This document shows positions 60,963 to 61,781 of a DNA stretch of 61,781 nucleotides, piece by piece. This DNA comes from Palsa-1392 sp036493915. GTDB taxonomy: Bacteria > Verrucomicrobiota > Verrucomicrobiia > Chthoniobacterales > UBA10450. Each line of letters begins with the position of its first letter. Position 1 is the first letter of the stretch. The notes below the pieces were generated by a model, which was not told the DNA's origin, did no database searches, and saw only the letters and a list, made by a program, of their open reading frames with translations. The stretch spans positions 1 through 61,781 of the forward strand of contig DASXPA010000023.1 in NCBI GenBank assembly GCA_036493915.1, in the 5' to 3' direction. The position numbers and the translations under genes are program-made.

Positions 60963-61081
60963 GCTTCAAATCCCGAGCGCGGAGCTCCGCGTGGCCGCGA
61001 TGCTCCCCTGGGCGTCCCGGCTCGCAGGAGCTCAGCCCTCCATGATTGGCGCACGCCCGACGACGCGATAACTTCTCGCAA

Positions 61082-61372
61082 ATGTCCGCGCCTAACGATC
61101 TCGATCTCGCCTACGTCGCGCATCTCGCACGCCTCGACCTGACCGCAGAAGAGGCCGCGCTCTTCCAAACACAACTCGCGCAAGTCCTCAAACACGCGGC
61201 CCGGTTGCAGGAGCTGAATCTCGAAGGCGTCGAACCCGCAGCCCACGCTCTGCCCACCTTCAACGTTTTCCGCGAGGACAAAGCTCGACCGTCGTTCACG
61301 CAGGAGGAAACCCTGCGCAACGCGCCGCGTTCGGCGAACGGCCTCTTCATCGTGTCTAAGGTGATCGAATGA
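61082..61372 (+). CDS. gatC: Asp/Glu-tRNA amidotransferase subunit C
   Basis: A 96-residue GatC, the small belt subunit that tethers GatA and GatB in the enzyme converting Glu-tRNA-Gln (or Asp-tRNA-Asn) to Gln/Asn-tRNA. The pattern VAHLARLDLTAEEAALF and the C-terminal NAPRSANGLFIVSKVIE are typical. The ATG at 61082 gives the family start. A GCCTAACGA word is four codons in. Overlaps gatA by four bases. Confidence 0.95.
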   Translation: MSAPNDLDLAYVAHLARLDLTAEEAALFQTQLAQVLKHAARLQELNLEGVEPAAHALPTFNVFREDKARPSFTQEETLRNAPRSANGLFIVSKVIE

Positions 61373-61781
61373 CGCTCCGCGACCTTCCCGGCCTAACGAT
61401 CACCGAGTTGCAAAAGCTGTTACGCGCGCAGGAAGTTTCGCCGCGCGAAGTCATGATCGCGCTGCACGAACGAATCGGAGTGCTCGATCCAAAGATCGGC
61501 GCCTATCTCTCCCTCGATCTCGACGCCGCCCTCTCGGCAGCGGATGCCGCAAACGTCGACCTGCCGCTCGGCGGCATCCCTATCGCGATCAAGGATGCGA
61601 TCAGCGTGCGCGATCAACCGTGCACCTGCGCGTCACGCAGCTTGCGCGATTACCGTGCGCTCTATGATGCGACGGTTATCGTTAGGCTAAGAGCCGCCGG
61701 CGCGATCCCGTTTGGGAGAACGAACATGGACGAATTCGCCATGGGTTCCTCGACCGAGAACTCGAGCTTCCGACGGACCCA
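61369..61781 (+). CDS. gatA: Asp/Glu-tRNA amidotransferase subunit A, 5' part
   Basis: The gene runs off the window end. The 137 visible codons begin MTLRDLPGLTITELQKLL and include the catalytic Lys in PIAIKDAISV, the TVIVRLRAAGAIPFGRTNMDEFAMGSS region (visible as GRTNMDEFAMGSS) and TENSSF, all standard for GatA. The ATG overlaps the gatC stop (ATGA). Presence of gatCA suggests indirect Gln- or Asn-tRNA synthesis. Words at 61391 and 61679. Confidence 0.95.
   Translation, partial: MTLRDLPGLTITELQKLLRAQEVSPREVMIALHERIGVLDPKIGAYLSLDLDAALSAADAANVDLPLGGIPIAIKDAISVRDQPCTCASRSLRDYRALYDATVIVRLRAAGAIPFGRTNMDEFAMGSSTENSSFRRT

Larger units (their letters stand above)
260..61687. repeat. Dispersed 9-base word TCGTTAGGC, 42 exact copies
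   Basis: Read by eye. On the + strand TCGTTAGGC starts at 2182, 5334, 5673, 6011, 6426, 6496, 8738, 10028, 13527, 19685, 34760, 34842, 43151, 46205, 52337, 54052, 54325, 54470, 55238, 55463, 55841, 56179, 56830, 60586 and 61679. GCCTAACGA starts at 260, 2391, 3290, 18792, 19419, 22446, 22863, 25510, 34548, 38204, 39310, 48396, 57803, 59150, 59410, 61090 and 61391. At least a dozen one-mismatch copies exist (for example 2001, 12280, 21425, 23473, 35792, 37107, 39058, 52471, 58766). Most copies are inside genes; some form stop codons. Flanks are not conserved beyond a mild G after the word. Function is unknown; a DNA-uptake-type word is the leading inference. Confidence 0.9.

Noticed and set aside
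260..61687. The word as a KOPS-like polarised chromosome segregation signal
   Set aside because: Copies are found on both strands (25 and 17), with mixed orientation in the same region, so strong polarity is absent in this window.
1..61781. CRISPR arrays, rRNA operons, transposases, replication origin
   Set aside because: No regularly spaced repeats, rRNA sequence, transposase motif or DnaA-box cluster was seen.

Overview
The window is 61.8 kb of high-GC bacterial chromosome, dense in genes on both strands. It carries three tRNA genes and no rRNA, transposase, integrase or CRISPR array. Gene content suggests a Gram-negative, probably a verrucomicrobium of the Chthoniobacterales/Spartobacteria type. 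The support is LptE/BamD-like envelope genes, SufCBD without SufS, KorAB, sigma-54, the rpmE-prfA-prmC-murA block and many small lipoproteins. This placement is inference; no marker was aligned.

Layout. 1-10.1 kb: CYTH phosphatase, DUF47-PiT phosphate uptake, a CheY-like regulator, tRNA-Ala, DUF4126, serS, DUF72, and an envelope cluster (BamD-like TPR, LptE, TPR). 10.1-13.5 kb: tRNA-Leu, an unknown secreted protein of lower GC, a lipoprotein amidase and a TPR protein. 13.5-25.8 kb: a biosynthetic locus with asnB, divergent from a 2567-residue polyketide synthase ordered KS-AT-DH-MT-ER-KR-ACP, then a free-standing condensation protein and a translationally coupled desaturase. 25.9-31.7 kb: a MacB/FtsX-type ABC exporter with a LolA-like protein, and a REC-PATAN-REC regulator. 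31.7-37.1 kb: acyl-CoA ligase, then rpmE-prfA-prmC-murA and DUF4870. 37.1-46.3 kb: CBS protein, sufCBD, tRNA-Gln, and mntH-TMEM14-GH75-thioesterase divergent from mntR. 46.4-54.1 kb: DciA-like protein, rpoN, two small secreted proteins, a VOC protein, and korA-DUF1353-korB. 54.2-58.4 kb: an operon of a MotA/TolQ-type channel protein, an ExbD/MotB-like coiled-coil partner and a zinc-ribbon beta-helix protein. 58.6-61.8 kb: RlmI-like methyltransferase, two tail-anchored coiled-coil proteins, gatC and the 5' part of gatA.

The most striking signal is not a gene. The 9-base word TCGTTAGGC (complement GCCTAACGA) occurs 42 times exactly by eye, against about 0.5 expected from base composition. It lies on both strands, inside genes, at stop codons and between genes. 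Its density (0.68 per kb), length and lack of strand polarity are like the DNA-uptake words of Haemophilus and Neisseria, so the window may expose an undescribed uptake-type signal in this lineage.

The next two points of interest are the fungal-style reducing PKS with a split-off condensation protein, and the ion-channel/beta-helix operon, whose function I cannot name.
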